Below are positions 63,151 through 64,000 of a stretch of 64,000 nt of DNA, piece after piece (position 1 is the stretch's first letter; the number at the start of each line of letters is the position of its first letter). Origin of the DNA: Agrilutibacter niabensis (GTDB taxonomy: Bacteria > Pseudomonadota > Gammaproteobacteria > Xanthomonadales > Xanthomonadaceae); NCBI RefSeq assembly GCF_042657165.1, contig NZ_JBHSNJ010000002.1, forward strand, positions 124,001-188,000. Direction: 5' to 3'. The notes below the pieces were generated by a model that did no database searches, was not told the origin of the DNA, and was given only the letters and a program-made list of their open reading frames with translations. The position numbers were made by a program, and so were the translations under genes.

Positions 63151-63178
63151 GCAACCTTCCCCTTTCGGGGAGGGTTGC
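63151..63178. terminator. Hairpin after the DUF885 gene
   Basis: A 12-bp stem (GCAACCTTCCCC / GGGGAGGGTTGC, one G-T pair) with a TTTC loop. The core resembles the hairpin at 18327-18350, so both may be copies of a dispersed element. Confidence 0.55.
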
Positions 63179-63260
63179 CCGGAAGCCGCGCACTTCGCCG
63201 TTGTCGTGGTAGAGCATCCGGCGGTTACGATCCGCGGGCCCATCCAAACCGAGCGCCCGC

Positions 63261-64000
63261 ATGAGCCGCAGTCCCGCCCTCATCGATGACTGGTCCGGCG
63301 CCTCGGTGCCGGCCATCGACGGCATCCGGGTCGGCATCGGTGGCTGGAACTTCGTGCCCTGGCGCAACAATTTCTATCCGGCCGGCCTGGTCCAGCGCCG
63401 CGAGCTCGAATACGCCAGCCGCAAGCTCAGCGCAATCGAGATCAACGGCACCTACTACGGGGCGCAGCGGCCTTCGACCTACGCCAAATGGGCGGCGGAA
63501 ACGCCCGACGGCTTCGTGTTCTCGCTCAAGGCGCCGATGCGGATCATGCAATCGCGCGTGCTCGCGAAAACCGGCACGCAGGTCGACGACTTCCTGGGCG
63601 GCATCGCGTCGCTGGGGGACCGACTGGGCCCGGTGGTCTGGCAATTCGACATCGGCAGGAAGCTGGAACGCGAGGACTTCACCGCCTTCCTCGACCTGCT
63701 GCCCGCGGAGATCGACGGCCGCCGCCTTCGCCACGTGCTGGACGTGCGCGATTCGTCATTCGTCGATGCGCGCTTCGTCACCCTCATGCGTGAACGCGGG
63801 CTCGGCACGGTGTTCACCGATTCGCGCGACTACCCCTCGTTCGCTGACCTCACCACCGATTTCGTGTACGCGCGCCTGATGCGCTCGCGCAGCGAGATCG
63901 AGTCCGGCTACACCACAGAGGAACTGGGCCACTGGGCCGACCGGGCGCGGTCGTGGGCGCACGGGCGGCATCCGGAAGACCTGCCCTACATCGCCGTCAA
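63261..64000 (+). CDS. DUF72 family protein (YecE-like), partial at right edge
   Basis: The first 246 residues of a DUF72/YecE TIM-barrel protein are present; the frame is open at the window end. Signatures are VGIGGWNFVPWRNNFYPAGL near 24-43, AIEINGTYYGAQRPSTYAKW and VWQFDIGRKLEREDFTAFLD, with HVLDVRDSSFVD later. The function of the family is not established, though barrel residues are conserved as in a sugar- or phosphate-binding enzyme. ATG 63261 is used. Confidence 0.9.
   Translation, partial: MSRSPALIDDWSGASVPAIDGIRVGIGGWNFVPWRNNFYPAGLVQRRELEYASRKLSAIEINGTYYGAQRPSTYAKWAAETPDGFVFSLKAPMRIMQSRVLAKTGTQVDDFLGGIASLGDRLGPVVWQFDIGRKLEREDFTAFLDLLPAEIDGRRLRHVLDVRDSSFVDARFVTLMRERGLGTVFTDSRDYPSFADLTTDFVYARLMRSRSEIESGYTTEELGHWADRARSWAHGRHPEDLPYIAV

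Overview
The window comes from a G+C-rich gammaproteobacterium of the Xanthomonadaceae (Lysobacteraceae), most like Lysobacter. Three things point there. It has gammaproteobacterial gene clusters (miaA-hfq-hflX-hflK-hflC-yjeT-purA, and pyrG-kdsA-eno-ftsB-ispD-ispF-truD / surE-pcm-nlpD). It carries a toxin with an XVIPCD tail, the secretion signal of the xanthomonad antibacterial type IV secretion system. And no rpoS follows nlpD. The species call is inference; no rRNA or tRNA gene was seen.

Layout. 1-4.4 kb: the start of an exported M1 aminopeptidase (cut by the left edge), a LytS/LytTR two-component pair and a small exported protein. 4.4-7.0 kb: the glutathione-dependent formaldehyde pathway (adhC-gfa-fghA, minus strand). 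7.3-9.8 kb: an arsenic operon, arsR-arsI-arsC-arsC-aqpS, with two matching candidate operators. 10.3-13.0 kb: a lower-G+C insert with a predicted X-T4SS peptidoglycan-cleaving effector flanked by two exported proteins, of which the upstream lipoprotein is the likely immunity factor. 13.1-19.9 kb: the miaA-hfq-hfl-purA block. 19.9-26.0 kb: an amino acid permease, two small genes, a 200-bp inverted repeat with DnaA-box-like ends, folP, ftsH and rlmE. 26.1-28.8 kb: yhbY, a Mth938-like gene and a large acyltransferase. 28.8-39.4 kb: nlpD, a YqaA-type membrane gene, pcm, surE, smr, a lipoprotein, truD, ispF, ispD, ftsB, eno, kdsA and pyrG. 39.5-43.4 kb: two exported low-complexity proteins, parE and a frameshifted methyltransferase. 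43.4-51.5 kb: an N-formylglutamate amidohydrolase, a DadA-like oxidase, an M35 metallopeptidase, an FKBP/SlyD isomerase, two NlpC/P60 hydrolases, a thioesterase, a B3 metallo-beta-lactamase and a Nudix hydrolase. 51.5-64 kb: an acetyltransferase, a dicarboxylate symporter, alkaline phosphatase, a HemJ-like protein, a methyltransferase, a PHA depolymerase, a PadR/HAAS pair, a cyclophilin, a DUF885 lipoprotein and a DUF72 protein cut by the right edge.

Most of the window is ordinary core genome. The accessory parts that stand out are the arsenic operon, which shows no efflux pump; the effector/immunity insert; the large inverted repeat near 22.2-22.4 kb; and the broken methyltransferase after parE. 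No gap between genes exceeds about 300 bases. The longest (1522-1805, 7005-7301, 40617-40909) are 5' regions in which I see nothing beyond the sites listed.
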